DNA of 64,000 nucleotides from Erythrobacter sp. JK5 (GCF_018205975.1 NZ_CP073577.1:2108001-2172000), one strand, 5' to 3'. Positions 48,009 to 58,002 are shown, numbered from the stretch's first letter. Translations and numbers: made by a program. Notes: generated by a model from the sequence alone, not told the origin.

Positions 48009-49742
48009 ATGACCGACGCCGCAATGACGCCGACGCCGAACGACTGCGGGTTACCCCGCATTCGTGCGCAATTTGCAACCTTTCACGAGGCGATCGATTA
48101 CGCTGCGCGCAGCGAAAAGGGACTCAATTTTCACGATATGCGTGGACAACTCGAGCGCGTGTATCCGTACTCCGAAATGCGCGCGGATGCGCTCGAAATG
48201 GGTCGGCGACTCGTTGCCAGCGGGATCGGCAAATGCGATCGCGTAGCGTTGATCGCCGAAACTGGCCCCGAGTTCGCGGCACTGTTCTGCGGCTGCGTGT
48301 ATGCCGGGGCGTGGCCCGTGCCATTGCCCTTGCCGACCACGTTCGGCGGCAAGGAAAGCTATATCGACCAGCTCGCGGTGCAATTGCAGAGCTCTGACCC
48401 GACGATCCTGATCTTTCCCGAAGAGATCGGCGAAATGGCGCAGGCTGCCGCCGCGCGCCAGGGTTGCAAGGGCGAAAGCTGGCAGGATTTCGCACAGCGC
48501 CCCGCGCCCGAATGCGACTTCCCCGAAACCGGCCCCGAAGACATCTGTTACCTGCAATATTCCAGCGGCTCGACCCGGTTTCCGACCGGAGTGGCGGTGA
48601 CGCACGAGGCGTTGCTGCATAACCTCTACGGTCATTCGACCACGATGCATCTGGGCGCAAACGATCGCTGCGTCAGCTGGCTGCCGTGGTATCACGACAT
48701 GGGCCTGGTCGGCTGCTTCCTGTCGCTGATCGCCAACCAGGTATCCGGCGACTATCTCAGGCCCGACGCCTTCGCCCGCCGACCGCTGGCATGGCTCGAC
48801 ATGATCAGCCGCAACAAGGGCAATACGCTGTCCTATTCGCCGACGTTCGGTTACGACATCTGCGCGCGCCGCATTTCGAGCCAGAGCCACGTCGCCGAAC
48901 GCTTCGACCTGTCGCGCTGGCGGGTCGCGGGCAACGGCGCCGACATGATCCGCCCCGACGTGATGCAGCAATTCGTCAATGCCTTTGCCGATGCCGGGTT
49001 CAAGGCCAGCGCCTTCACCCCGTCCTATGGCCTCGCCGAAGCCGTGCTGGCAGTTACGGTCATGCCGCCGGGCGAAGGAATACGCGTCGAACTGGTCGAG
49101 GAAGAGCGCCTGTCGGGCACCCCGCGCGACATTTCGCGCCCGGCGCGCTACCGCGCGATCGTCAATTGCGGCAAGGCGCTGCCAGACATGAAGGTCGAAA
49201 TCCGCGGCGAAGACGGCCATGCCCGCGGCGACCACCAGATCGGCAAGGTCTGGTGTCACGGCCCCAGCGTGATGCATTCCTATTTCCGCAACGAGGAAGC
49301 GACCGAGGATTGCCTGGTGGATGGTTGGCTCGACACCGGCGACATGGGCTATCTGGCGGATGGATATCTGTTCATCGTCGGGCGCGCGAAAGACATGATC
49401 ATCATCAACGGCAAGAACCACTGGCCGCAGGATATCGAATGGGCGGTTGAGCAGCTGCCCGGCTTCAACCACGGCGACATCGCCGCTTTCGCGGTCGAGA
49501 CCGACAATGGCGAGGAAGCCCCGGCGGTGCTGGTGCATTGCCGCGTTTCCGATCCCGTAGAGCGCGTGAAACTGCGCGAACAGATCGCCGACAAGGTGCG
49601 TTCGGTGACCGGCATGAGCTGCGTCGTCGAGCTGGTTCCGCCGCGAACGCTGCCGCGAACCTCATCGGGCAAGCTCAGCCGCGCCAAGGCCAAGAAGCTG
49701 TACCTGTCGGGCGAGATCGTGCCGCTACAACTGGCGGCGTAA
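48009..49742 (+). CDS. Fatty acyl-AMP ligase (FAAL)
   Basis: A 577-residue adenylate-forming enzyme. The start at 48009 is chosen because the family fold begins soon after; the frame is open further upstream, overlapping recX. The P-loop-like motif is YSSGSTRFPTGV. FAAL features include SWLPWYHDMGLVG, PLAWLDMISRNKGNTLSYSP and the TGDMGYLADGYLFIVGRAKDMIIINGKNHWPQDIE hinge region. It activates fatty acids as acyl-AMP for transfer to an acyl carrier protein. No PKS or ACP gene is next to it. Confidence 0.9.
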   Translation: MTDAAMTPTPNDCGLPRIRAQFATFHEAIDYAARSEKGLNFHDMRGQLERVYPYSEMRADALEMGRRLVASGIGKCDRVALIAETGPEFAALFCGCVYAGAWPVPLPLPTTFGGKESYIDQLAVQLQSSDPTILIFPEEIGEMAQAAAARQGCKGESWQDFAQRPAPECDFPETGPEDICYLQYSSGSTRFPTGVAVTHEALLHNLYGHSTTMHLGANDRCVSWLPWYHDMGLVGCFLSLIANQVSGDYLRPDAFARRPLAWLDMISRNKGNTLSYSPTFGYDICARRISSQSHVAERFDLSRWRVAGNGADMIRPDVMQQFVNAFADAGFKASAFTPSYGLAEAVLAVTVMPPGEGIRVELVEEERLSGTPRDISRPARYRAIVNCGKALPDMKVEIRGEDGHARGDHQIGKVWCHGPSVMHSYFRNEEATEDCLVDGWLDTGDMGYLADGYLFIVGRAKDMIIINGKNHWPQDIEWAVEQLPGFNHGDIAAFAVETDNGEEAPAVLVHCRVSDPVERVKLREQIADKVRSVTGMSCVVELVPPRTLPRTSSGKLSRAKAKKLYLSGEIVPLQLAA

Positions 49743-49744
49743 GC

Positions 49745-51319
49745 TCACTCGCTTCCCACTTTCCCCCACTGCGCGCGCAAGGTGCCGGGTGCAGTCTGCA
49801 CGGTAACGTCGACTCCGCTGCGGGCGAGAATTTCCGCGGCCATCGATCCCTGTTCGGCATCGCCCACCAGCACGACAGGCAGGTCGATCCGCGTCGCCGC
49901 CCAGGCAATCGTGCTGAGCGCGCGCGCGCCTTCGATCGTGGGTCCGCTATCCTCAAATGCGATTGCGGATGGCAGCGGTGCGACCGGCGGCACCAGTTCG
50001 ATGGTCCATTCCGGTTCGGTCGCGGCGATGCGCTGTTCGAGAATGCGATAGGTGGTGAGCGTCGCGTCCTCCAGTTCCTGCGCGCGCACCGTCGCGCGGC
50101 GGCGGGTGCGATCGACCGTCACGTCGCTCTCGGTCACCCCGGCAACCAGGGCAAGCCGCCGCGCCAGCATTTCCGCGCGTTCGACCGCTGCGGCCTCCTC
50201 GTTGGCGCGGGCGGCGGTCAGCTGCGCCTGCTCGGCGGCGCTGGCGCTGGTTCCGACCTGGAACTGCGTCAGGGTCAGCTCGATGTCCTGACCGAGCCGC
50301 GACGAGAGCGCCCGCTCGATTTCCGATTCGGCATCGTTGCGCAACACCGGGGTCAGCATCGTCGCATTGACCGCAATCGGGGCAGCGGCGAACTCGATTT
50401 CAATCTCGCTCAGCCGCCCGCGCCCCTGGAAACTTTCCTCGATCTCGGCGCGCACGATCCGCTGCGCGTTGGTCTGCCACGCGATCTGCTGCAGCGAGAA
50501 TGCCAGCGGCACCGCCAGCCCGATGAACACCGCAGCCACCGCCACATTCTGGAACAGCGTGTTGCGCGAGCTCAGCGACGTCTTGAAGCCATACAGGCGC
50601 GCCATCCCCCACGCCGTCAGCGCGATGGTGATGAGGTTGGTCACGTAAAGCAGCAGCGCACCCGAAAACACCGTCCAGTTCCAGGTCGCAAGGCCGAAGC
50701 CCACGGTCGCGAGCGGCGGCATGAGCGCGGTGGCGATCGCCACGCCGACGATCGTGCCTTCGCGCCCGCGAATCATCGCATAGGCGCCCGCCAAAGCGGA
50801 GAACAGCGCGACGAACAGGTCGAACAGGTTGGGCTGGGTGCGCGAGGCGATCTCGGGCGTGATCGTCTGGATCGGCGAGAGGTAGACCAGCACCGCCGTC
50901 AGCCCGATCGCCATCAGCGTGCCCCAGCCCAGGCTGCGCGCCGATTGCTTGAGCCATTGGTAATCGCCGATCGCCAGCGCGAAACCGAGGCCCATGATCG
51001 GACCCATCAAGGGCGACAGCAGCATCGCCCCGATCACCACCGCCGGAGAGGACAGCAGCAGGCCGAGCACCGCGATGCCCGCGCTCATGGCGGTCATGAA
51101 CATGTAGCGTTCGGACATCGCGCAGTCTTCGCGTCGCTTCTCGATCACTTCGGCCTGGTCGACCGTGCCGATGACGTCGCGCAGCCACCAGCGGCGCAGG
51201 CTGAACACCACGCTGCCGAAACTCGATCGCTGCTCGGTCGCGCGGTTCGCCGCGTCACGCTCGGGCGTTTCGCTTGGAGCGAGGGGTTCGGAGGGCTGTG
51301 AAGAGGTCGCGTCGTTCAC
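49745..51319 (-). CDS. DUF389 (TIGR00341-like) membrane protein
   Basis: A 524-residue inner-membrane protein. After a soluble N-terminus (about 60 residues) there are some six to seven hydrophobic spans, including the family motif VVIGAMLLSPLMGPIMGLG and VGVAIATALMPPLATVGFGL. A C-terminal soluble domain (about 330-524) has alternating strands and helices. Function unknown in bacteria. It converges on the FAAL gene with a 2-bp gap and diverges from telA. Confidence 0.9.
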   Translation of the reverse strand: MNDATSSQPSEPLAPSETPERDAANRATEQRSSFGSVVFSLRRWWLRDVIGTVDQAEVIEKRREDCAMSERYMFMTAMSAGIAVLGLLLSSPAVVIGAMLLSPLMGPIMGLGFALAIGDYQWLKQSARSLGWGTLMAIGLTAVLVYLSPIQTITPEIASRTQPNLFDLFVALFSALAGAYAMIRGREGTIVGVAIATALMPPLATVGFGLATWNWTVFSGALLLYVTNLITIALTAWGMARLYGFKTSLSSRNTLFQNVAVAAVFIGLAVPLAFSLQQIAWQTNAQRIVRAEIEESFQGRGRLSEIEIEFAAAPIAVNATMLTPVLRNDAESEIERALSSRLGQDIELTLTQFQVGTSASAAEQAQLTAARANEEAAAVERAEMLARRLALVAGVTESDVTVDRTRRRATVRAQELEDATLTTYRILEQRIAATEPEWTIELVPPVAPLPSAIAFEDSGPTIEGARALSTIAWAATRIDLPVVLVGDAEQGSMAAEILARSGVDVTVQTAPGTLRAQWGKVGSE

Positions 51320-51523
51320 TGGTCTGGTTCGTTCCCGCTTGAGGCCGCGCGTTTACGAGCAAATTGCGACGAACGGAAGCACCGACGCAAATGATTGGAC
51401 GCAAGGCCGTGAAACAGGCATTCTTGAAACTCGTGTTTTAGATCACTAATACAGTCAGGAAAGATCAGGGCCGCGTACCGGGACGAATGGAGCGGGGCGC
51501 GCAGGAGGGAGCAGACGAACCGC

Positions 51524-52756
51524 ATGAACACCGAGACTTCGCCCGAAACCAAGCTGGCCACCGCGACCAAGACCGCGACCGATTTCGAGCTGAGCCCGCC
51601 CGATCCGGTGCCGGTGGTCGCTCCCGAAAAGGCGGCGGGTCTGGTCCCGGTCACCACCGAACAGAAGTCCAAGCTCGATACCAAGGTCGACGCCTTCGTC
51701 GACGATCTGGTGTCGCAGGATGCCAACTCGCCCGCATTCGGCGAGAAGGTCGATCAGATCACCCGCATGGGTCAGGAACAGATCCGCGCCGCCGCCGGGC
51801 ACTCGAACCGATTTCTCGATCGTCCGGTACGCGCGATGGACGCCGACAGCAGCGTCGGCAGCGATCTTGCCGAATTGCGCCGCACGGTCGAGGATCTCGA
51901 TCCCGGCCGCAAGAACAAGCTGCTGACCCCGCGCAAGCTGTTCGGCATCATCCCGTTCGGCAACAAGCTGAAGAACTATTTCGACAGCTACACCAGCGCG
52001 CAGGGCCACATCCAGGCGATCCTCGAACGGCTCGATTCCGGCAAGAAGGAGCTCCATCTCGACAACGCGGCGATCGACACCGAGCGACAGAAGCTGTGGG
52101 AGGCGATGGGCGAATTGGAGCAGATGATCCACATCGCCAAGACGCTCGACGAACGGCTGGAAGCCAAGGCGCTGGAGCTCGATTCGTCCGATCCGGCCAA
52201 GGCCAAGGCGCTGCGCGAAAGCGCGCTGTTCTACGTCCGCCAGCGCACGCAGGATCTGCTGACGCAGATGGCGGTCAGCGTGCAGGGCTATCTCGCGCTC
52301 GATCTGGTCAAGAAGAACAATATCGAACTGGTGAAAGGCGTCGACCGCGCCAGCACCACGACCGTGGGCGCGCTGCGCACCGCCGTCACCGTGGCGCAGG
52401 CAATGACCAACCAGAAGCTGGTGCTGCAGCAGATCACCTCGCTCAACCAGACCACCAGCGACATCATCGATTCGACCAGCACTTTGCTGCGCGAACAGAC
52501 CGGGCAGATCCACGAACAGGCAGCGGCGAGCACGATCCCGCTCGAAACGCTGCAGCGCGCCTTCCAGAACATCTACGACACGATGGACGAAGTCGACGAG
52601 TTCAAGGTCCGCGCGCTGGCGAGCATGAAGGAAACCGTCAACGTCCTGTCCAGCGAAGTCGAAAAGTCGAAAGGCTATATCGCCCGCGCCGAAGGGCAGG
52701 CGCAGGCGCAGGCCAAGGTCGCTTCCGAACCATCGCTGCTGGCGCTCGATAGCTGA
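51524..52756 (+). CDS. Toxic anion resistance (TelA) family protein
   Basis: A 410-residue, mostly coiled-coil protein of the TelA family. Motifs include LFGIIPFGNKLKNYFDSYTSAQGHIQAIL and FYVRQRTQDLLTQMAVSVQGYLALDLVKKNN. The usual partner XpaC follows 11 bp downstream. TelA relatives are linked to tellurite or envelope stress resistance; the molecular role is unclear. The N-terminal 50 residues are Pro/Thr-rich. Confidence 0.9.
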   Translation: MNTETSPETKLATATKTATDFELSPPDPVPVVAPEKAAGLVPVTTEQKSKLDTKVDAFVDDLVSQDANSPAFGEKVDQITRMGQEQIRAAAGHSNRFLDRPVRAMDADSSVGSDLAELRRTVEDLDPGRKNKLLTPRKLFGIIPFGNKLKNYFDSYTSAQGHIQAILERLDSGKKELHLDNAAIDTERQKLWEAMGELEQMIHIAKTLDERLEAKALELDSSDPAKAKALRESALFYVRQRTQDLLTQMAVSVQGYLALDLVKKNNIELVKGVDRASTTTVGALRTAVTVAQAMTNQKLVLQQITSLNQTTSDIIDSTSTLLREQTGQIHEQAAASTIPLETLQRAFQNIYDTMDEVDEFKVRALASMKETVNVLSSEVEKSKGYIARAEGQAQAQAKVASEPSLLALDS

Positions 52757-52767
52757 CAGGAACCTCC

Positions 52768-53583
52768 GTGAGCGATACGACCAGGCATTCGGACCAGATC
52801 CTGAACGCGGCGGGCCAGTCGCTCGCCGTGCAGCGCTCGGGCGGGACGCATCGCCCCGGCCCGCCGATCGGGAAGGGCTCGGCCGACGTCCGGCTGAAGA
52901 CGTGGATCAAGCGCGCGGGCTATTTCGGGGCGGCGCTGGTGGCGATCATGGTCACGGTGTCGATCGCGGGCATGATCCTCGGCGGGATCGGCTTCTGGGG
53001 CGTCGTGGCGGCGTTCTTCGCGATCCTCGGCGCGGCCTACATTTTCTCGCAATATCCCAGAGTGAAGGTGCCCAGGCGCGGCGAACTGAAGCAGGGCAAC
53101 CCCAAGCAGATGGTTGCGCGCCTCGAACTCTGGCTCGAGGCGCAGCGCCCGGCGCTGCCAGCGCCTGCGGTCAAGCTGGTCGAGCAGCTTGGCGTGCAGC
53201 TCGACGCGCTCGGGTTGCAGCTCGAAACCATCGACGCCGGGCATCCGGCGATGAACGAGGTGCGCGAGCTGGTGGGCGAGTACATCCCCGAAACGATCGA
53301 CAATTACCGCAAGGTGCCCGAGCACATGCGGTCGGAAGAGCACGCCGGAAAGACCGCCGACCAGCGCCTGACCGAAAGCCTGACCAAGCTGTCGGGCGAA
53401 GTCGACCGGGTGACCCGGCGGCTGGCCGAGGGCGCGCTCGACGATCTGGCGATCAAGTCGCGCTATCTCGAATACCGCTATGGCGGCGACGAACTGATCG
53501 CCGATATGCGCGGTGACGAAGGTTCCGGCGTGCCGCTGCCGGACTTCACGACGACACGCGAAACAGACAAGCAGTCGCGCTGA
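52768..53583 (+). CDS. XpaC-like (5-bromo-4-chloroindolyl phosphate hydrolysis) membrane protein
   Basis: 271 residues from GTG at 52768. A soluble N-terminus precedes two closely spaced transmembrane helices (GYFGAALVAIMVTVSIAGMI, FWGVVAAFFAILGAAYIF). A long helical cytosolic part follows. This is the XpaC layout, and its position after telA fits the conserved pair. The enzyme name is historical and not proof of hydrolase activity. Confidence 0.8.
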   Translation: MSDTTRHSDQILNAAGQSLAVQRSGGTHRPGPPIGKGSADVRLKTWIKRAGYFGAALVAIMVTVSIAGMILGGIGFWGVVAAFFAILGAAYIFSQYPRVKVPRRGELKQGNPKQMVARLELWLEAQRPALPAPAVKLVEQLGVQLDALGLQLETIDAGHPAMNEVRELVGEYIPETIDNYRKVPEHMRSEEHAGKTADQRLTESLTKLSGEVDRVTRRLAEGALDDLAIKSRYLEYRYGGDELIADMRGDEGSGVPLPDFTTTRETDKQSR

Positions 53584-53586
53584 CCG

Positions 53587-53889
53587 ATGCGCGTCACTCT
53601 GCCCCATACGCTCGGCCGCGAGGAAGTGCGCCGCCGCATGCACGAACACGGGCACGAGATCGGCAGCTACTTCCCGCCCGGAATGGCCACGGTCGAGACA
53701 AGCTGGCCCGACGAAGACCGGATGGATCTCGAGATCACCGCCGTGGGCCAGCGGATCGACGGTCGGATCGAGGTGCACGAGGACCGCGTGGTGATCGAGA
53801 TGGACCTGCCGCCGCTGCTCGGGTTCCTGCGCGGCACGCTGGAACGCGCGGTGCGCAACCACGGGGGCAAGCTGCTCGAAAAGCCGTAA
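53587..53889 (+). CDS. Polyhydroxyalkanoic acid system family protein
   Basis: A 100-residue protein that matches the small PHA-system (PHA_gran_rgn) family in length and pattern: LGREEVRRRMHEHGHEIGSYFP, then beta strands (DGRIEVHEDRVVIEMDLPPLLGFL) and a basic helix. Its role in granules is not established here, and no phaC or phasin gene is near. It begins 4 bp after the xpaC stop, so it probably shares the telA transcript. Confidence 0.75.
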   Translation: MRVTLPHTLGREEVRRRMHEHGHEIGSYFPPGMATVETSWPDEDRMDLEITAVGQRIDGRIEVHEDRVVIEMDLPPLLGFLRGTLERAVRNHGGKLLEKP

Positions 53890-53915
53890 ACGGCAGATCC
53901 CGAACTGCGGCCGGT

Positions 53916-53933
53916 CCCGCACGGTGATGCGGG
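53916..53933. repeat. REP-like palindrome (CCCGCA/TGCGGG)
   Basis: A 6-bp inverted repeat with a 6-nt centre, in the 140-bp gap before bphO. It belongs to the same loose class as the palindromes before rplK and secE. Confidence 0.45.
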
Positions 53934-54029
53934 GTCCAGGCCGGTCGAGCCGGTTTGCACGAACGCAGCGCATCTGTCATCTGCAGTGGGCGGTCGCCTT
54001 GGACAATGCGGCTAGCACTGAAGCGAGGA

Positions 54030-54641
54030 ATGGAGACCATCGGCATCCCGGCGAGTACCGACAATCTGCGTGCGCACCTGCGGGCCGAAACGGCGGGCGC
54101 GCACGACATTCTCGATCGATCGATGCGATCGCTCGGCGGATGGACGTCTCGCACTGACTATGCGGCGTTTCTGGCGTTGCAATATGCGGGCCGCGCCCCG
54201 GTCGAAGCCTGGTTATCGGACCACGCGCCGTCCCGTCTGCAGCCCCCACCGCAATGCTCGCTCATCGTACGGGACCTCGCTGCATTGGGTGCCCCGCAAC
54301 CTGCAGCCGGGCTGCCGTTCGCGCCTGCGGCCCAGCGGCATTCGGAGGCTGGGGCGATCGGTGCGGCATGGGTGCTTGCAGGCTCGGCGCTCGGCAATCG
54401 CACGATACTGAAAGAGCTGGATCGCAGCGGTCGCCTGAAAGGCAGCGCGGGTTGGCCGCACGGCTTTCTCGGCGATCAGACGATGCTCGCCTTCTGGCAA
54501 GGCCTCCGCCGCGACCTCGAACGGCCAGCCTCACCCAGCGACGTCGAAAGCGCGAGCAGCGCCGCTAAAGCGGTCTTCGATCATTTCATCCGGTGCGCGC
54601 AACCAGTGGGCGAGGCCGTGCGCGAAGGGGCCCGCGCTTGA
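54030..54641 (+). CDS. bphO: Heme oxygenase (bacteriophytochrome-associated)
   Basis: Produces biliverdin, the chromophore for the next gene product. The 203-residue start at 54030 has a close GAGGA; ATG at 54006 is an alternative. The fold pattern RAHLRAETAGAHDILD supplies the proximal His region, and GAAWVLAGSALGNRTI corresponds to the distal Gly-rich helix. The stop overlaps the phytochrome start (TGATG), giving tight coupling. Confidence 0.8.
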   Translation: METIGIPASTDNLRAHLRAETAGAHDILDRSMRSLGGWTSRTDYAAFLALQYAGRAPVEAWLSDHAPSRLQPPPQCSLIVRDLAALGAPQPAAGLPFAPAAQRHSEAGAIGAAWVLAGSALGNRTILKELDRSGRLKGSAGWPHGFLGDQTMLAFWQGLRRDLERPASPSDVESASSAAKAVFDHFIRCAQPVGEAVREGARA

Positions 54642-57268
54642 TGAATATCCCAGCGCAATCAACCGACCTCACCGAATGCGATCGCGAGGCGATTCATCTG
54701 ATTTCGGCAATCCAGCCGATCGGGGGTCTCATCGCGGTCACTGGCGACTGGCTGATCGCGCACCGTTCCGCCAATTGCGCCGAAATGCTCGGGGTGGAGC
54801 ACGATCCCGTGGTGGGCAGCCGGCTCGAAGACACGTTCCAGCCCCGCGCGGTCGATTCGCTGCGCGATGCGGTCCGGCGGCTCGATTCCGATGACGGGGT
54901 CGAGCGGGTGTTCGGCCTGCGCCTCACCCACGGTGGATCGCTGTTCGATTGCGCGCTGCATTGCAGCGGCGGGAAGGTCGTGATCGAATTCGAGCCGCAT
55001 GCCGAAGCCGATTATGCCGATCATCTTTCGCTGATCGGACCGGTGCTGGCGCAGCTCGAACCCATTCGAGACATGGAAACGCTGTGCGACAAGGCTGCCA
55101 CGCTGGTGCGCCAGATGCTCGGATACGACCGGGTTATGATCTACCGTTTTCACCCCGATGAGAGCGGGGAAGTGATCGCCGAAGACCGGCGCGACGATCT
55201 CGAACCCTATCTCGGCCTGCGCTATCCGCGGGCCGACATCCCGCAGCAGGCGCGCGCGCTGTTTCGCCGCAACAAGGTCCGGATCATCGCAGACATGGGG
55301 GCAGAGCCGGTCCCGGTGGAACCTGTGCGAACAATCGACGGCGAGCCGCTCGACCTGTCGATGAGCGTCCTGCGCGCCCATTCCGAAATGCATGTGCGGT
55401 ACATGCGCAACATGGGCGTCGATGCGTCGATGGCGATCGCGCTCGTGCGGCAGGGGCGGTTGTGGGGCATGATTTCGTGCCACCATTACGCGCCGCTCAC
55501 GCCGCCCTATTCGCTGCGCACCATAGCCGAGATGTTCGGACAGATGTTTTCGATGATGCTCGACCGGTTGCTGATCAACCGGTCGGAAGCGCTGCGTGCC
55601 CGCGGCAGGCACCTGCACGATCAATTGATGGTGCGGCTCGCAGGGGGGACTTCGCTGGCCGACAGCCTGCCGATGCTCGAGGATGTGCTGCGCGACGTCA
55701 TCGATCACGATGGCGCATCGATGCTGATCGACGGCGTGTACAGTTCGCGCGGGCTTGCGCCCAGTGAAGACCAGTTCTGCGGGATGGTCCCACGCCTGGC
55801 CGGCGCACCTATCAGCACGATTATCGCCAGTTCGTCGCTGCGCGAGCTGATTCCGATCGCAGGCGAGTTTTCCGACGAATTGGCAGGTGCCCTGATCCTG
55901 CCGGTGTCGCGCAATGCGCGCGATTATCTGGTGTTGTGGCGCCGCCCCCTTACGCAGACGGTGACTTGGGCAGGAAATCCCGAAAAAGCGGTTGCCGCGC
56001 AGGGCGAACGGCTCGAACCGCGCGGGAGCTTTTCGGCCTGGGAGGAAACCGTCCGCCATCGCTGCGCGGACTGGAGCGAAGACGAATTGGCCATCGCCGA
56101 AAGCGTGCGGGTGACGCTGCTCGAAGTGGTTCTGCGAATGAGCGACGAGGTCTCGCGCGAACGCGCCCGCGCGCAGGAACAGCAGGAATTGCTGATTGCC
56201 GAACTCAATCACCGGGTGCGCAACATCCTCAACCTGATCCGCAGTCTCGTCACGCAGTCACAGCATGATGCACTCGACGTCGCGAGCTTTGCCGGGATCA
56301 TCGGAGGCCGGATCAGCGCGCTGGCTTCCGCGCACGACAACATCACCCGCGAAAACTGGTCTCCCGCGCCGCTCTCTGCGTTGTTCGAAACCGAACTGGC
56401 AGCCTACATCAGCGAAAAGCGCGAAAGGTTCGACCTGCAAGGGGAGGAAGTACTGGTCAAGCCGGAGGCCTACACCGTGCTGGCGTTGGTAGTGCATGAA
56501 CTGGTCACCAATTCGGCGAAGTACGGCAGCCTGTGCGATCGCCATGGCACGTTGAAGGTCGATCTGTCGCGCAACCGAACCGGCGATCTCGAAATCCGCT
56601 GGCGCGAAAGCGGCGGCCCTCCGGTGAAGCCTCCCAAACGCCGCGGTTTCGGTTCGACCATCATCGAACGCTCGATCCCCTTCGAGCTCAAGGGCGAATC
56701 CGATCTGCGGTTCAAATTGAGTGGCCTCGAGGCCGATTTCCTGGTGCCCGAGCGCTTCATCGTTCCCTTCACCGAGAACAAGGGGTCGAAAACCAGTGCA
56801 GTCGCGGGGGCTCCGACATCCGAGCCCAAGGCGGCAGAAGGAATGGCGCTGCCGCAGCACGTTCTCGTCGTGGAGGACAGCATGATCATCGCGCTCGACA
56901 CCGAAGAAACGCTCAAGCGGCTGGGTGTTCCATCGGTATCGGTTGCCGGCAGCGTCGCGAGTGCACTCGAGGCAATCAGGCAGCGCACCCCCGATCTCGC
57001 GATCGTCGATTTCAATCTCGGAATCGAATCGAGCGAGCCGGTGACCAAGCTGCTGCGGGAACGCGGCGTGCGATTCGTGCTCGCCACGGGCTATGCCGAG
57101 ATCGAAGGGCGGATTGCCGATCTCGGCGCCGAACGACTGTTGAGCAAGCCCTACGGTCGCAGCGAAATCGAGGAATTGCTGATCTCCGAAGCGGCGGCTC
57201 AGGCGGAGCGCGAGAGCAGCGTCACCTCGGCAGCTCCGAAATCGACCGTGTCGAGCGACGGGGCGTAG
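54641..57268 (+). CDS. bphP: Bacteriophytochrome HWE-type histidine kinase with C-terminal receiver
   Basis: An 875-residue red/far-red photoreceptor. Cys13 (ECDREAIH) is placed for the biliverdin thioether bond. PAS-GAF-PHY modules follow, with the GAF signature PRADIPQQ (Asp199), a conserved His in SEMHVRYMRNMG and WGMISCHH. The PHY tongue has PRGSF (about residue 460). The kinase core carries His524 in ELNHRVRN (HWE/HisKA_2) and the HELVTNSAKYG ATPase motif. A receiver domain ends the protein with Asp790 (VDFNLG). Its 3' end overlaps the convergent mannose isomerase gene by 70 bp. Confidence 0.92.
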   Translation: MNIPAQSTDLTECDREAIHLISAIQPIGGLIAVTGDWLIAHRSANCAEMLGVEHDPVVGSRLEDTFQPRAVDSLRDAVRRLDSDDGVERVFGLRLTHGGSLFDCALHCSGGKVVIEFEPHAEADYADHLSLIGPVLAQLEPIRDMETLCDKAATLVRQMLGYDRVMIYRFHPDESGEVIAEDRRDDLEPYLGLRYPRADIPQQARALFRRNKVRIIADMGAEPVPVEPVRTIDGEPLDLSMSVLRAHSEMHVRYMRNMGVDASMAIALVRQGRLWGMISCHHYAPLTPPYSLRTIAEMFGQMFSMMLDRLLINRSEALRARGRHLHDQLMVRLAGGTSLADSLPMLEDVLRDVIDHDGASMLIDGVYSSRGLAPSEDQFCGMVPRLAGAPISTIIASSSLRELIPIAGEFSDELAGALILPVSRNARDYLVLWRRPLTQTVTWAGNPEKAVAAQGERLEPRGSFSAWEETVRHRCADWSEDELAIAESVRVTLLEVVLRMSDEVSRERARAQEQQELLIAELNHRVRNILNLIRSLVTQSQHDALDVASFAGIIGGRISALASAHDNITRENWSPAPLSALFETELAAYISEKRERFDLQGEEVLVKPEAYTVLALVVHELVTNSAKYGSLCDRHGTLKVDLSRNRTGDLEIRWRESGGPPVKPPKRRGFGSTIIERSIPFELKGESDLRFKLSGLEADFLVPERFIVPFTENKGSKTSAVAGAPTSEPKAAEGMALPQHVLVVEDSMIIALDTEETLKRLGVPSVSVAGSVASALEAIRQRTPDLAIVDFNLGIESSEPVTKLLRERGVRFVLATGYAEIEGRIADLGAERLLSKPYGRSEIEELLISEAAAQAERESSVTSAAPKSTVSSDGA

Positions 57269-58002
57269 AGACACTCGCCCGCGCCGGCGCTGATATCGCC
57301 CCGTGCCCGCACCTCGCCCGCAAGCGGCAGCACCAGCAGCCCGCCCGGATAGACCGCGCGCACCGAGGCATCGGGCGCGCCTTCGATCCGGTCGAGCCGG
57401 AAATGCGCCCCGTCGATCAGAGTCGTGCCACGGCTCGCGACCGACCCGCGATGCTCCTGGCCGTAGGGCGCGCCATGCGCCACCGCCACGGCACGATCGA
57501 GATGCAGATCGCGGGGGCGACCGTAATCGTAGAGCCGAAAGGTGGTATCGCTGGTCTGCTGTACTTCCACCAGCGCGAGGCCCGGCCCGATCGCGTGCAC
57601 CGTGCCCGCCGGCAGGTAGAACACGTCGCCCGGCGCTGCATCGTGCCAGGTCAGCAGGTTCTCGATCGATCCGTCCCGCGCGGCAGCGGCGATCTCCTCG
57701 GGCGCGATCGCCGCGTCGAAACCGATCGCCAGTTGCGCGCCCGGCTCGGCGTCGAGCACCAGCCAGCACTCCTCCTTGCCGTTTTCGCCGGGGAGAGCAT
57801 CGGCGTCGGAGGGGTGCACCTGAACCGACAGCTTCTCGCTGGTGAACAGGTACTTCACCAGCAGATCGGGCAGTTCGGCGGGCGGCTCGAACCAGATTTC
57901 ACCGATCCGCTTGCCATCCGGCGCGGCAAAGGGCGCGGGCAGCGTCTCGCGACCCCAGATCTTTTCGACCATTTTGGTGGGAAGTCGCCGCGCACCGCTC
58001 AC
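57199..58002 (-). CDS. manA: Mannose-6-phosphate isomerase (class I type)
   Basis: 267 residues. Interconverts fructose-6-P and mannose-6-P. Zinc-ligand motifs are VQVHPSD, KEECWLVLDAEPGA and the GTVHAIGPG segment. It is shorter than Escherichia coli ManA, as is common in alphaproteobacteria. It starts on the stop of the pyrophosphorylase gene, so the two form a GDP-mannose precursor operon. Confidence 0.87.
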   Translation of the reverse strand: MSGARRLPTKMVEKIWGRETLPAPFAAPDGKRIGEIWFEPPAELPDLLVKYLFTSEKLSVQVHPSDADALPGENGKEECWLVLDAEPGAQLAIGFDAAIAPEEIAAAARDGSIENLLTWHDAAPGDVFYLPAGTVHAIGPGLALVEVQQTSDTTFRLYDYGRPRDLHLDRAVAVAHGAPYGQEHRGSVASRGTTLIDGAHFRLDRIEGAPDASVRAVYPGGLLVLPLAGEVRARGDISAGAGECLYAPSLDTVDFGAAEVTLLSRSA

